Assembly (NCBI RefSeq): GCF_016908145.1
Contig: NZ_JAFBDI010000020.1
Span: forward strand, 1 to 42,720
Length of the DNA stretch: 42,720 bases
Origin: Marinitoga litoralis
GTDB lineage: Bacteria; Thermotogota; Thermotogae; Petrotogales; Petrotogaceae
Direction of reading: 5' to 3'
The notes under the pieces: model-generated
What the model saw: the letters and a program-made list of their open reading frames with translations, nothing else
What the model was told of the DNA's origin: nothing
Databases searched by the model: none
Made by a program: the position numbers and the translations under genes
Shown here: in pieces, positions 26,480 through 36,350 of the stretch
How the letters are laid out: every line of letters begins with the position of its first letter
Numbering within the stretch: the first letter of the stretch is position 1

Positions 26480-27397
26480 TTATAATTTATAGGAATATAA
26501 TTTTAAATATATTCCTAAAAATAAAAATTCAATTAAAGCTAAACTCAAACCCAAGTATGGATAATCCCAACTAATTACACCTATTATACCAAATAAAAAT
26601 GAAAATATATATGTTATAATAGCTGTTTTTTTAACAGAAATATTATATCTCTTTTTTATTTTATCATATATATGATCTCTATCCCCAGAAAACGGTGATT
26701 TGTTATTTAATATCCTTCTTAAAAAACTAAAAAACAAGTCTGTGTAAAATAATGCTGAAACTATTACTGAAATAGCAAATCCACCGAAACCGTGATTAGC
26801 CGTCATAATAACTGTTAAATAAAATATTGTATATCCTAAAAAATATGATCCTGCATCACCTAAAAATATTTTTGCTGGATGAAAATTAAATAATAAAAAT
26901 CCTAGTATCGCTACTACAATATATATATAATCAAAATGTTTCGATATAATACTTAAAAAAAGTATAACAAATAATGTATTACCACCACAAATTCCATCCA
27001 TTCCATCAATCATATTCACAGCATTAATTAATGTTACACCTAAAATTGTTAAAATAATTGAATATATTATTCCAAGTGAGTTATAAAATGGTAATAATGT
27101 TAATACAACACCTATAAACTCATTAATTAACCTAAATCGCGGAGATACGTTTATTATATCATCTAATAAACCTAATAATAGCATTAATGTTCCAAAAATT
27201 ATAAACCTAATATCTTTAATAAACCATATGCTTGATAAATATATTGCTATACCACCTAAATAAGGAATTGCGTTTTGGTGAATCTTTAATTCATTATCTG
27301 GCTTATCAACTATTTTCAATTTTTTGGCTATAGGAATCATAAAGTATGTAACTATAACTGAAATTAAAAATATTATTAAGTAGTTTATATATTCCAT
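26480..27397 (-). CDS. WecA/MraY-family undecaprenyl-phosphate sugar-1-phosphate transferase
   Basis: A 305-residue polytopic membrane enzyme that would move a sugar-1-phosphate from a UDP-sugar to undecaprenyl phosphate, starting a surface glycan. Conserved motifs are LLGLLDD (about 77-83), NAVNMIDGMDG (about 125-135) and KIFLGDAGS, which carry the Asp residues for Mg and catalysis. The substrate-recognition loop normally reading DRxHIHHRL is DRDHIYDKI here, keeping only the first His. A different sugar preference is therefore likely, perhaps the 4-amino-6-deoxy sugar made by the two upstream genes. The ATG at 27397 has GAGGTG overlapping the previous stop. The family call is firm, the substrate open. 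Confidence 0.9.
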   Translation of the reverse strand: MEYINYLIIFLISVIVTYFMIPIAKKLKIVDKPDNELKIHQNAIPYLGGIAIYLSSIWFIKDIRFIIFGTLMLLLGLLDDIINVSPRFRLINEFIGVVLTLLPFYNSLGIIYSIILTILGVTLINAVNMIDGMDGICGGNTLFVILFLSIISKHFDYIYIVVAILGFLLFNFHPAKIFLGDAGSYFLGYTIFYLTVIMTANHGFGGFAISVIVSALFYTDLFFSFLRRILNNKSPFSGDRDHIYDKIKKRYNISVKKTAIITYIFSFLFGIIGVISWDYPYLGLSLALIEFLFLGIYLKLYSYKL

Positions 27398-27405
27398 AAT
27401 TCACC

Positions 27406-29250
27406 TCAATATGCTATATCTCTTTTTATTTTTGATGTACCCTCTGGTATATATTTTTCAATTAATTCATTTAATTTGTCAAAATCTTTTTCTTTGACAC
27501 AACTAATAATATTATCCACTAAATTATTTAATTGATTTAAATCTAAAATATCATTGCTTTTTAGAATATATATTCTTTCATTATCGGTTTTAATAAACTC
27601 TTCAGAATCTAAAAAGAGTTCTTCATATAATTTCTCTCCTGGTCTAATACCAGTATATACTATTTTTATATCCTGATCTGGAATGTATCCAGAAAGTCTA
27701 ATCATTTCTCTAGCCAATTTGTCTATCAACACAGGTTCTCCCATATTTAACACAAAAACTTCTCCATTATTCGCAAATGAACCTGCTTGCAATACTAAAG
27801 CTACTGCTTCTGGTATTGTCATAAAATATCTTTTCATTCTTGGATCAGTTACCGTAACTGGTCCTCCTTTTCTTATTTGTTCTTGGAATATAGGTATAAC
27901 GCTCCCTCTACTTCCTAAAACATTACCAAATCTTACTATTCCAAATTTAGTATTTGAATTTTTTGATAATGCTCTTATAATTATTTCACCAAATCTTTTG
28001 GATGTACCCATTATAGAAGTAGGATTTATAGCTTTATCTGTAGATATATATATAAATCTTTTCACATTATAATCTATAGAATTTTTTGCTAAAATATATG
28101 TTCCATATACATTTACTCTAAAAGCTTCCGTTGGGTTTTTTTCCATTAAAGGTACATGTTTGTGTGCAGCTGCATGAAAAACAACATCTGGCTTAAATTT
28201 CTTGAATATTTGTTCCATTCTAAAATTATCAGTTACATCACCAATAATTTCAATAATTTTTAAATCTGGAAATTTTTCTTTTAGCTCTTTTGAAATATGA
28301 AATATACTGTTTTCTCCTCTACCTAAAATCAATAATTCTTGAGGTTTTAATGCAGCAACTTGCCTACATATTTCAGAACCTATGCTTCCTCCTGCACCTG
28401 TAACTAAAATTTTATTGTCTGTTATATAATACTCTATTTCATCAAAATTTACCTTAACTTCTTTTCTACCTAAAAGATCTTCTATATTAACATCTCTAAT
28501 AAACCCTAAAGAAATTTTGTTATTCAATATTTCAAAAATACCTGGTAATGTTTTTAATCTAACTTTTTTTGTATCAACATAGTCTATAATTCTTTTTAAT
28601 TGATCTGATGTTGCAGAAGGTATTGCTATTATAACCTCATTAATATTGTATTTTTCAACAAAATTCATAACCTCTGATGTTTTTCCTAATATTTCAACAT
28701 CTCTTATTTTTCTCCCAATTTTTGATTCATCATCATCCAAAAAACCTATAACTTTACCAAAAGATGGATGTTTTATAAACTCTTCTAATAATTCTACTCC
28801 CGCATCTCCTGCACCTATAATCAATATTTTTTTATTGTTGTTTATATTATTCCCAGTATCCTTTTTATGTTTTGAAAACCACCATACTCTACTAAATATA
28901 ATAAGTATTGACCCTAATAATGCAGTTATAAACCCTACTGTTATAGGAATAATAAAATTTGGAATAAATGTTCTTCTTAATCCCTCAATTATAAAAAAGT
29001 TAATTATATATCCTAAAAAAGATGAATAAATTATTGGTTTAATTTCTTTTAGTGTTGCAAATCTCCAAACATAATCATATATTTTATTAAAATACAAAAC
29101 AGCAACCATTACCAATGGAAATACTGTTATTGGTAATATATATTTTTGCATTTCAATAAAATCATTTTGAAATCTAAATATCAATGCAATTAAATAACTT
29201 AAAAAGAATATTGCATAATCTATAATCATTAATTGAATTTTTCTTTTCAT
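27406..29250 (-). CDS. Membrane-anchored nucleotide-sugar 4,6-dehydratase (CapD/WbpM/PglF type)
   Basis: A 614-residue protein. Four transmembrane helices (about 5-125) are followed by a Rossmann domain (KILIIGAGDAGVELLEE, about 142-158). A full SDR domain then starts at KILVTGAGGSIGSE (about 280). The active-site region YISTDKAINPTSIMGTSKR has Met where classical SDRs have Tyr, keeping the MxxxK pattern of the large WbpM/PglF enzymes. Those convert UDP-GlcNAc to the UDP-4-keto-6-deoxy sugar, the first step to bacillosamine, QuiNAc or FucNAc. The PLP aminotransferase gene immediately upstream (9-bp gap) would act on that product. AAGGTGAC precedes the ATG at 29250. Confidence 0.93.
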   Translation of the reverse strand: MKRKIQLMIIDYAIFFLSYLIALIFRFQNDFIEMQKYILPITVFPLVMVAVLYFNKIYDYVWRFATLKEIKPIIYSSFLGYIINFFIIEGLRRTFIPNFIIPITVGFITALLGSILIIFSRVWWFSKHKKDTGNNINNNKKILIIGAGDAGVELLEEFIKHPSFGKVIGFLDDDESKIGRKIRDVEILGKTSEVMNFVEKYNINEVIIAIPSATSDQLKRIIDYVDTKKVRLKTLPGIFEILNNKISLGFIRDVNIEDLLGRKEVKVNFDEIEYYITDNKILVTGAGGSIGSEICRQVAALKPQELLILGRGENSIFHISKELKEKFPDLKIIEIIGDVTDNFRMEQIFKKFKPDVVFHAAAHKHVPLMEKNPTEAFRVNVYGTYILAKNSIDYNVKRFIYISTDKAINPTSIMGTSKRFGEIIIRALSKNSNTKFGIVRFGNVLGSRGSVIPIFQEQIRKGGPVTVTDPRMKRYFMTIPEAVALVLQAGSFANNGEVFVLNMGEPVLIDKLAREMIRLSGYIPDQDIKIVYTGIRPGEKLYEELFLDSEEFIKTDNERIYILKSNDILDLNQLNNLVDNIISCVKEKDFDKLNELIEKYIPEGTSKIKRDIAY

Positions 29251-29259
29251 AATGTCACC

Positions 29260-30522
29260 TTATTTCTCAAATTTATTCAATACTCCTTTTATAGTTTCAA
29301 CAACATATTTTTGCTGATCTATAGTAATATCTGTATAAAAAGGTATTGCTATTGTTAATGAAGATATCAATTCAGTAACCGGATAATCTCCTTCTTGATA
29401 TCCATATAATTCCCTATAGAATTTTTGTAAATGCACAGGAGAGAAATAATTCTTTGCTTGAACACCATTATTGTTTAGTTCTTCTATTACTCCATATGTA
29501 ATTTTTCTAATGTTATTTAAAATCTCTTTCCATTCGCTATTATTATCAAAATATAGTGGCAGATTTATATTCTTAACATATTCTGGTAAATCTATTAATT
29601 GTGATATCCAGTCTAAAGATAATCTTACAACATATACAAACCAACTCATTTTAGTTGTATATTCTTCTATTTTTGGCAAAACAATTCTTTTCTCATTTTT
29701 GAATAATTCAAAATATTTATTTGCGACATTCTCCCTTTTTTCTAATATTTCATCAAGTCTTTGCATTTGAGCATATCCTAGTCCTGCAGAAAGTTCATCC
29801 ATTCTATAATTATATCCTAATCTAACATGATCTAACCACTCATTTGAATCTCCTCTGCCTTGATTAGCCATCGATCTAGATAATTTATTAATTTCATCAT
29901 TATCAGTAATAATAATTCCACCTTCGCCAGTTGTGATCTGTTTATTAGGATAAAAAGCAAATGTGCCAGCTTCACCAAATGTACCTACAAATTTATTTTT
30001 ATATTTTGCTCCTATAGCCTCACACGAATCTTCTATTATTTTCCAATTATTTTTTTCACATATTTCTGTTGCTTTATCCCAATCTAATGGTTGTCCAAAG
30101 ATATCTACACCCATAAAAAATTTAACGCTATTTAAGTTTTTTATTCTTTTATAAATTGGATGTTTTTCATCTTGAAGACTTTCTTCAATTTTATCTAAAT
30201 CAATATTATAATTAAATGGATTAATATCAATAAATACAGGATGTGCTCTTTCAAAAAGAGCAACATTTGATGAAGCTATAAAAGTAAAAGGTGTAACTAT
30301 CATTCCATCATTATCTTTTATATCTAATGCTCTTAATATTAAATGCAATGCTGAGGTTCCACTATTCACTGCAATTGCATGCTTTACATGAAAATAATCT
30401 TCTACGATTTTCTCAAATTTATTTAAATAAGGTCCTAATGCCAATCTTTCACTAGAAAAAATATCATCTATTATCTTTTTTTCTAAACTAGTTAAACTAG
30501 CTGACGATAATGGTACGTTCAT
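29260..30522 (-). CDS. DegT/DnrJ/EryC1/StrS-family sugar aminotransferase
   Basis: A 420-residue PLP enzyme of the nucleotide-sugar aminotransferase family. NSGTSALHLILRAL (about 54-67) binds the cofactor phosphate, EDSCEAIG (about 164) holds the PLP ring Asp, and FYPNKQITTGEGG (about 190) contains the Schiff-base Lys. Members aminate 4-keto-6-deoxy nucleotide sugars, as PglE does. With the dehydratase downstream it would give UDP-4-amino-4,6-dideoxy-GlcNAc or its epimer. The C-terminal region (about 275-345) is longer than usual, with an inserted segment. The ATG at 30522 has AAGGGGG upstream. It is the first gene of the operon, separated from infB by a terminator. Confidence 0.9.
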   Translation of the reverse strand: MNVPLSSASLTSLEKKIIDDIFSSERLALGPYLNKFEKIVEDYFHVKHAIAVNSGTSALHLILRALDIKDNDGMIVTPFTFIASSNVALFERAHPVFIDINPFNYNIDLDKIEESLQDEKHPIYKRIKNLNSVKFFMGVDIFGQPLDWDKATEICEKNNWKIIEDSCEAIGAKYKNKFVGTFGEAGTFAFYPNKQITTGEGGIIITDNDEINKLSRSMANQGRGDSNEWLDHVRLGYNYRMDELSAGLGYAQMQRLDEILEKRENVANKYFELFKNEKRIVLPKIEEYTTKMSWFVYVVRLSLDWISQLIDLPEYVKNINLPLYFDNNSEWKEILNNIRKITYGVIEELNNNGVQAKNYFSPVHLQKFYRELYGYQEGDYPVTELISSLTIAIPFYTDITIDQQKYVVETIKGVLNKFEK

Positions 30523-30546
30523 TTATATCCCCCTTAAATTAAAAGG

Positions 30547-30565
30547 AGCTCGCTATTAGCGAGCT
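30547..30565 (-). terminator. Terminator downstream of infB
   Basis: Inverted repeat AGCTCGCTA / TAGCGAGCT centred at 30556. On the minus strand it is followed by CCTTTTAATTTAA. It lies 8 bp after the infB stop and just before the Shine-Dalgarno of the aminotransferase gene, so some read-through into the sugar operon is possible because no separate promoter is obvious. Confidence 0.75.
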
Positions 30566-30572
30566 TTTCCTA

Positions 30573-32726
30573 TTATTCATTTTTTCCAAAATCAATTGTT
30601 CTTTCAACTTGAATGTATTTATAAAATTCCATTTCATCGCCTTCGTTTATATCATCGAAATTAAATATTTTAATTCCGCATTCTTTAGGAGCTTCTATTC
30701 TCTTTACTTCATCCTTATAATGCTTCAATGACTCAATTTTTCCATCGTATACAAGTTTTCCTTGCCTATATAATCTTACTGATCCTGTTCTTTCTACATA
30801 TCCTTCAGTAAGCTGAATTCCAGCAATAGTACCAACCTTTTTGATTTTAAATACTTGTTTTACTTCACCAGAACCTGTTATTTCTTCTTTTTCTTCAGGT
30901 TCTAACATACCTTGTAATGCTTTTTTCAAATCATCTATTAGATTAAATATAATATCATATCTTTTAATTTGGATATTTTCTCTTTCAGCATATTTCTCTA
31001 CACCAGAATCTGATTTTACTCTAAATCCTAATATAACCGCGTCAGAAGCTGTTGCTAACATAACGTCACTTTTTGTAATCGCACCTATACCACCATGAAT
31101 AACTTGCAATTGTATATCAGGATTTTCTAATTTCGCAATAGCATTTTTTAATGCTTCTAAAGAACCATAAGTATCAGCTTTAATTATTATATTTAATGTT
31201 TTTTGTTCTTCATCTTTCATCATTTTTAGAGCATCTTCTAATCTGATATGCCTTTTTTGTACTACTTTTTCTTCAAGTGCTTTTTTCTCTTCTACATAAT
31301 CTCTAGCTTCACTTAATGCTTTTACGCCATACAATATTGAATGCATATCAGGAACTTCTTCAAATCCTAATATTTGAACAGGATCTGATGGATTTGCAAC
31401 TTTTACATTTTTGCCATTTGGATCTATCATTCTTCTAACTTTACCAAATGTACTTCCAGCTACAAAATAATCTCCTACTTTCAATTTACCATCTTTAATT
31501 ATAACAGTAGCTACAGGGCCTAAAAATTTATCTAATTTACTTTCAATTATAACTCCTCTAGCTAACCCTTCTGGATAACATTTAATTTCTTGCATTTCAG
31601 AAACTAATAATATCATTTCTAATAATTCATCAATTCCTTTTCCGGATTTAGCAGATATAGGAACTGTTATTGTATCTCCGCCCCAATCTTCAGGAATAAG
31701 ATTTAATTTAGCTACCATTTGTTGTTTAGTTAATTCAACATTTGCATTAGGTTTATCTATTTTATTAATAGCTACAATTATTGGAACATTAGCATTTTTT
31801 GCATGGTTATATGCCTCAATTGTTTGTGGCATTACACCATCATCAGCTGCAATTATCAATACAACTATATCAGTAGCTTGAGCACCTCTTGCCCTCATTT
31901 CTGTAAAAGCTTCGTGTCCAGGTGTATCTATGAATGTTATTTTTTTACCTTCATAATCAACTTGATACGCACCTATAGATTGTGTAATTCCTCCAGCTTC
32001 TCTTTCAGCAACTCTTGTATGCCTTATATTATCTAACAATGTTGTTTTACCATGATCAACGTGTCCCATAATAGTTACTACTGGTGGTCTTTCAACTAAT
32101 TTGTTTGAGTTTTCCTCGTATAATTTGTTCCAAAACTCTTTTAATCTTTCTTCAGGATCTACATTTTCACTTTTTCCAGATTTTTCTTCAACTTTTGTAG
32201 GTTCATCAGATATTTCAAGTAATGCATTAAACATCATTGCAATTTCTTCTGCTTGTTCTTCTGTTAATATTTGACCAGGTCTTAATACTTTACCTTTCAT
32301 AAAATATTCTTTAATTATATCATTTTGACCTTTACCTAATTTATTAGCTAATATATCTAATTTTAATTCGGATCTTAATAATTTAATTTCTTTTATTTCT
32401 TCTTCTTTGATTTCTTGAGGTTTTTGTTCGATCTTTTTTTCTTTTTTCTTTTTTTCTTTTTTTAATTCTTTTTTCAAAGTCTCTTTTTCAGCTTTTTCAA
32501 GCTTTTTTTCTTTATGTTCAACTTTCTTACTTTCGATTTTTTTCTTTTCAACCTTTTTTTCATTGTTTTTTTCTTCAAATAATTCTCTAATTGTTTCTAC
32601 TTCACCGTCTTCTAAAGTAGACATATGGCTTTTTAAATTATATCCTAAATCATTTAATTCATTTAAAAATTCTTTTGCATGCATTCCGAATTCTTTAGCT
32701 AATTGATATACTCGCGTCTTAGACAA
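30573..32726 (-). CDS. infB: Translation initiation factor IF-2
   Basis: A 717-residue GTPase that brings initiator fMet-tRNA to the 30S subunit. An IF2_N module (about 1-45, [20 protein letters not shown]) is followed by a Lys/Glu-rich linker (about 50-110) and a second small N-domain. The G domain has GHVDHGKTT (about 219), DTPGHEAF and NKIDKPNA, followed by domains II-IV. The frame is open to an ATG at 32744. I choose TTG at 32726 because the Shine-Dalgarno GGAGGTGAT lies between the two and the family starts with the SKxRVYxLAKE helix. The start overlaps the end of ylxQ by 8 bp, so translation is coupled. Confidence 0.96.
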   Translation of the reverse strand: MSKTRVYQLAKEFGMHAKEFLNELNDLGYNLKSHMSTLEDGEVETIRELFEEKNNEKKVEKKKIESKKVEHKEKKLEKAEKETLKKELKKEKKKKEKKIEQKPQEIKEEEIKEIKLLRSELKLDILANKLGKGQNDIIKEYFMKGKVLRPGQILTEEQAEEIAMMFNALLEISDEPTKVEEKSGKSENVDPEERLKEFWNKLYEENSNKLVERPPVVTIMGHVDHGKTTLLDNIRHTRVAEREAGGITQSIGAYQVDYEGKKITFIDTPGHEAFTEMRARGAQATDIVVLIIAADDGVMPQTIEAYNHAKNANVPIIVAINKIDKPNANVELTKQQMVAKLNLIPEDWGGDTITVPISAKSGKGIDELLEMILLVSEMQEIKCYPEGLARGVIIESKLDKFLGPVATVIIKDGKLKVGDYFVAGSTFGKVRRMIDPNGKNVKVANPSDPVQILGFEEVPDMHSILYGVKALSEARDYVEEKKALEEKVVQKRHIRLEDALKMMKDEEQKTLNIIIKADTYGSLEALKNAIAKLENPDIQLQVIHGGIGAITKSDVMLATASDAVILGFRVKSDSGVEKYAERENIQIKRYDIIFNLIDDLKKALQGMLEPEEKEEITGSGEVKQVFKIKKVGTIAGIQLTEGYVERTGSVRLYRQGKLVYDGKIESLKHYKDEVKRIEAPKECGIKIFNFDDINEGDEMEFYKYIQVERTIDFGKNE

Positions 32727-33054
32727 TTGAATCACCTCCAGCATCTACTACTTCCTTAATTCCATCAACTATATTTTCATCTAAAACACCTACCACACTT
32801 ATTTCATCTTTACCTAAAGCGTGTCCCAATTGTTCTTTAGTATAATTTTTTAATGTTATATATGGGACTTTATGTGATTCGCATCTTTTTATTGTATCCT
32901 CCCCTATGGATTCACCAACATTAGATGCGATTATTATAAACTTTTTTCTTCTTTTAGGATTTCTAATATATTCTCTAATATTATCTTTTCCAAAAACAAT
33001 TTTCCGCATCCGTGAAGCAAAACCCAAAAGGTTTACAACCTTTTTTTCATTCAT
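32719..33054 (-). CDS. L7Ae-family RNA-binding protein (YlxQ-like)
   Basis: A 111-residue protein of the L7Ae/L30e/S12e fold: [21 protein letters not shown] at the start, a basic [15 protein letters not shown] core and [20 protein letters not shown]. In many bacteria YlxQ sits in the nusA-ylxR-ylxQ-infB operon and binds RNA with kink-turn features. Here only ylxQ-infB are together; nusA and ylxR are not in the window. The ATG at 33054 is preceded by GGAGGT, and the stop overlaps the infB start. Confidence 0.88.
   Translation of the reverse strand: MNEKKVVNLLGFASRMRKIVFGKDNIREYIRNPKRRKKFIIIASNVGESIGEDTIKRCESHKVPYITLKNYTKEQLGHALGKDEISVVGVLDENIVDGIKEVVDAGGDSIV
32731..32739 (-). promoter_or_regulatory. 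Ribosome-binding site that sets the infB TTG start
   Basis: Minus strand GGAGGTGAT, a full match to the 16S anti-Shine-Dalgarno, lies four bases before TTG at 32726 and inside the last codons of ylxQ. It sits downstream of the ATG at 32744, which therefore cannot be the start it serves. Confidence 0.8.
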
Positions 33055-33084
33055 TTTTTTACCTCCAATTTTCTTTTCTATAAT

Positions 33085-33093
33085 ATTATAACA
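33085..33093 (-). promoter_or_regulatory. Extended -10 promoter element for ylxQ-infB
   Basis: Minus strand TGTTATAAT (TGnTATAAT, an extended -10) lies about 31 bases upstream of the ylxQ start at 33054. A second TATAAT-like box sits further upstream near 33130-33135. No clean -35 is seen. Confidence 0.5.
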
Positions 33094-33154
33094 TATAAAT
33101 TTAGAATAAAAAAATGTTCATTATAATATAGAAATTAAATAACAGTAATTTAAC

Positions 33155-33180
33155 AAAAATCCTCCTTTCGGAGGATTTTT
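33155..33180. terminator. Terminator between the glycan-binding locus and ylxQ
   Basis: An 11-bp stem, AAAAATCCTCC (33155-33165) and GGAGGATTTTT (33170-33180), with a 4-nt loop and A/T arms on both sides. It lies 12 bp beyond the stop of the minus-strand gene at 33193, which it serves. Confidence 0.85.
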
Positions 33181-33192
33181 TCATGAAATTTA

Positions 33193-34425
33193 TTAAAATT
33201 TAGAACTTGAATTTATATAAAAATAAAAGTTTTCAAAGTCATTTTCAAAATCATGTCCTAATTTAAATATCAATGAAATATCATCTTTTATCAACCCATA
33301 TCCAATTCTGTATCCAATATTATTCAAATTATCATAATATAAGTCTAATAAAACTTTTGATTTTTCAGAAATGCTTAAATTTAAATTAGATTCAATATCA
33401 TATATGTTATTACTAATATTATAATTTCCTGAAATTAGAAAAATATTATTATAATTTCCAGTTAAAGATATATCCTTATTGATAAAATTATATACACCTT
33501 TTATAGATATATTCTCATTATTAAAATCTGAAACAATATATTCTAATTTATCTGTATATTTACCTTCAAGACCTATCCCATTTACTTCTAATCTGCTGTA
33601 AATACTCATTGAAGAATATTTTGTTTCCGGAGTAAATAGTACATTAAAATAAGAATTATTAAATAATACTCTACTTGAAACATAATAATTTAAATTATTA
33701 TTGATAGAAATTAAATCAATACCAACATCTATAAATTTACTTTTATAAACTCCAAAAAATCCAGAATTATTTTCTTCTATATTTTCATTAAAATTAATTA
33801 ATTCATTTGAGGCTTTGTTTTTGTAAATACCAAATTCGAAATCAGAATTTTCCCATATTACTTTTAAAGATTCTAATCCAAATTGCCAATTAGAATTATC
33901 CGCATTTAAAACAGCTTCAAAATTCATCCCTGATTTGTTGGGAGTAATGATTAAATTAAATTTTTGCGAAATTTCTGGAGTCTTTAATGAATAAGTATCA
34001 ATATCTACTTTAGACTTTAAATCAAATGAATATGTACCACTCAAAATACCACTTTTTTGTTTTTCTGGTTTTTTTATTTTTAATACCCCATTTTCCAAAA
34101 TTAATGTAAAGGTCCCGTTTTTACCTCCATACCCATCTGGAACATAATCCGGAGCTTCTGGGTCTTCTTTCCAGTCAGTACCATTAACCACAAATTTATA
34201 TTGATAATCACCAGGTGCTAATTTCATGGAAACTTTCCATATACCATTCATTTTTTTCATAGGCAAAGCGCTAGGATCCCAATTATTAAAAGACCCTGCT
34301 AAAAACACTTTTGATGCTGTAATATCTTTATATTCAAAAACCACCTCATTATTATAAACATATACTTTTGCAAAAGAAATTATTGATAACATTAATACAA
34401 TTAATATTATAATATTTTTTTTCAT
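33193..34425 (-). CDS. Secreted CBM48-like carbohydrate-binding protein with a C-terminal beta-barrel-like region
   Basis: A 410-residue exported protein. The signal peptide (about 1-19, MKKNIIILIVLMLSIISFA) is followed by a compact CBM48/AMPK-type glycogen-binding domain (about 28-115). It contains VFLAGSFNNWDPSALPM, GIWKVSMKLAPGDYQYKFVV and DWKEDPEAPDYVPDGYGGKNG, with the conserved Trp and Lys of alpha-glucan binding. Residues about 130-410 are a run of short alternating beta strands rich in Asn, Ser and Tyr, ending in an aromatic Phe. That suggests an outer-membrane barrel. GAGGTG precedes the ATG at 34425. It is the last gene of a unit with another barrel protein and lipoproteins. Starch or glycogen binding follows from the domain family; the barrel is inference. 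Confidence 0.82.
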   Translation of the reverse strand: MKKNIIILIVLMLSIISFAKVYVYNNEVVFEYKDITASKVFLAGSFNNWDPSALPMKKMNGIWKVSMKLAPGDYQYKFVVNGTDWKEDPEAPDYVPDGYGGKNGTFTLILENGVLKIKKPEKQKSGILSGTYSFDLKSKVDIDTYSLKTPEISQKFNLIITPNKSGMNFEAVLNADNSNWQFGLESLKVIWENSDFEFGIYKNKASNELINFNENIEENNSGFFGVYKSKFIDVGIDLISINNNLNYYVSSRVLFNNSYFNVLFTPETKYSSMSIYSRLEVNGIGLEGKYTDKLEYIVSDFNNENISIKGVYNFINKDISLTGNYNNIFLISGNYNISNNIYDIESNLNLSISEKSKVLLDLYYDNLNNIGYRIGYGLIKDDISLIFKLGHDFENDFENFYFYINSSSKF

Positions 34426-34437
34426 TTAATACACCTC

Positions 34438-35808
34438 CTAAAATCCTGTTCTAACTGTTAAAGAGAATTGCTTTTTGAACTCTTTAGATGCTCCAAAATT
34501 TCCGTCTCCTAAACTTAATAATAATTCCACATTAGAAAATCCTGTATACTTAGCCTCTGCATACATAGTCTTATACCTTTCTATTACACCGTATATATAC
34601 ATTCCTTTCCAAAATAAGTTTAAATTTCCAAAAGATTTTGACAATGTGCCATAAAATACTTCAGAAAAGCCCCCATTATAAACAGTAGAGTTTTCTATAT
34701 TAACTTCATTATTCCCAAAAATATATGATAGATTATAATAATATCCAAGCACATTTCCATTTATATTTGAAGAAATAGAAAATGGTTTATACCTTTTTAT
34801 GTTTTTCCAATCATCTTCTAATCCATATTTATAAAACGAAATATTCACATTTCCTAATAACGGAATATTCAAAGGATAATTAATAGAAAATTCTAAATCA
34901 GTAAAGTTATATTTATTATTTTCAAAAGGGATTCCTATATAAACATAATTATAATTATTTAATGAAAAATAGCTTTTTAAGTAATCTAATGAAAAATTAG
35001 AAAAGTTATCATCTTGATAATTACCTTCTAATGTAATTCCTAATTTATCAAAGTTAAATTCATTTCTAATACTTTTTGAAAAACTATCTGGTAAATAATC
35101 ATTATTATATCCTGAAGCTAAATACTTTATATACAATGAATTATGAATATTACCAAAATTAACTTTATTTCCAAGAAAAATTAAATAGTTATTATCTAAA
35201 TAATTTTCTCCTTTATCATATGAATATCCAAATTCGCCGAACATTTGATTATTAACTAGATTTAAGTTAAAATCAAACAATCTCCAATCAGAATAAATAT
35301 ATTTTGTATAAAATTCTCTTGAATATATATAACTATAATAGAAATTTCCTAAAGGAATTCCTCTTATATGTGAAATAAAAAGAGAAGAAGAACCTCCATC
35401 TTTTTTTACTAAATAATTATCAATATGAATTAATGGCAAATCCAAAGTATATTCAACACCATTAACGGCGCCTATTTTTTCATTATTAAAGGCATTTATC
35501 CAATCTGTAGTATTTACACTTTTCTTTTTCCAAAATGTTTTAAAATTATTTGAATCAAATTTAAATTCAAAAATTCCATCTGTTATGTAATATTTATCGT
35601 CACTTCCCTTATTTAAATTCAATTCTCCAGAAAAATTTGAATTATTTGGTTTGATATATAAGTCTAATTTTAAACCATTATAATAAAATTGAGCAGGAGA
35701 TGATTCTAATGTATAGGTCCATGAAGTTTCTAAATTACCATTTATCTGTACATCTGAAAAAACAAAAACTGAAATAATTATCATTAAAAGTATCATTAAC
35801 TTTTTCAT
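34438..35808 (-). CDS. Putative outer-membrane (toga) beta-barrel protein
   Basis: A 456-residue protein with a signal peptide (MKKLMILLMIIISVFVFS) and a mature part of repeated amphipathic beta strands with many Tyr, Asn and Phe. It ends QFSLTVRTGF. The terminal Phe with alternating hydrophobic residues is the usual recognition signal for barrel insertion by BamA. No known porin family is recognised. The ATG at 35808 overlaps the stop of the upstream gene (ATGA), so it is translationally coupled, and a CBM48-like protein follows 12 bp downstream. The neighbours suggest it lets glycans through, or displays binding proteins on, the toga. That role is inferred. Confidence 0.75.
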   Translation of the reverse strand: MKKLMILLMIIISVFVFSDVQINGNLETSWTYTLESSPAQFYYNGLKLDLYIKPNNSNFSGELNLNKGSDDKYYITDGIFEFKFDSNNFKTFWKKKSVNTTDWINAFNNEKIGAVNGVEYTLDLPLIHIDNYLVKKDGGSSSLFISHIRGIPLGNFYYSYIYSREFYTKYIYSDWRLFDFNLNLVNNQMFGEFGYSYDKGENYLDNNYLIFLGNKVNFGNIHNSLYIKYLASGYNNDYLPDSFSKSIRNEFNFDKLGITLEGNYQDDNFSNFSLDYLKSYFSLNNYNYVYIGIPFENNKYNFTDLEFSINYPLNIPLLGNVNISFYKYGLEDDWKNIKRYKPFSISSNINGNVLGYYYNLSYIFGNNEVNIENSTVYNGGFSEVFYGTLSKSFGNLNLFWKGMYIYGVIERYKTMYAEAKYTGFSNVELLLSLGDGNFGASKEFKKQFSLTVRTGF

Positions 35809-36347
35809 TGAGAATCACCAACCTTCAATTCCTCAATCTCTATATAGCTTATCATAGGATAAAATTTTATTTTAAATCCATTAACATTATTTTTAAATGT
35901 ATATATTTGATTTTGGGATGAATCGGAATATACTTCGCCATTAAAGATTGCTTGCCAAGGTTTCCATGTTGTTGACGCTGGTATCTTATATTCAATATTT
36001 TCTCCTTTATTATATGAATTATCTATTTCTATTTCAAAATGATCGTTAACTTTATTCATCTTTTCAGGAGACCAATTATTAAATGTACCTGCTGCATACC
36101 AATCCATATTTAATTTTGTATCATCACCAACACCAATTGCTTTACCGCTAGTAAGTTTATCAATATCCAAATATACTGTTATTTGATTATTTGACAAAGA
36201 AGATTTTAAAACTGGAATAGAATCAGAAACTATATTACCATCATTTTTTACATAAAATACCTTATAATAACCTATATAAAATTTACTACCTTCATTATCT
36301 ATTTCATTGAAATTCATTTTTGATGCGTCTATAGTAACTTTATACAA
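35805..36347 (-). CDS. C-terminal part of a lipoprotein with CBM48-like domain, split by an in-frame TAA
   Basis: A 180-codon open frame starting at a TTG (36347) with no Shine-Dalgarno and no signal sequence. It continues in the same frame as the short lipoprotein ORF directly upstream, separated only by a TAA (36351-36353) and one Lys codon. WYAAGTFNNWSPEKM (residues about 83-97) and the following strands with WKPWQAIF resemble a CBM48 glycogen-binding domain, like the one encoded at 33193-34425. The joined product would be a lipoprotein of about 240 residues. As read here, the gene is either a nonsense mutant or affected by a sequencing error. Its stop overlaps the ATG of the barrel gene, so read-through would matter for that gene's translation. 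Confidence 0.7.
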   Translation of the reverse strand: MYKVTIDASKMNFNEIDNEGSKFYIGYYKVFYVKNDGNIVSDSIPVLKSSLSNNQITVYLDIDKLTSGKAIGVGDDTKLNMDWYAAGTFNNWSPEKMNKVNDHFEIEIDNSYNKGENIEYKIPASTTWKPWQAIFNGEVYSDSSQNQIYTFKNNVNGFKIKFYPMISYIEIEELKVGDSQ

Positions 36348-36350
36348 TTT

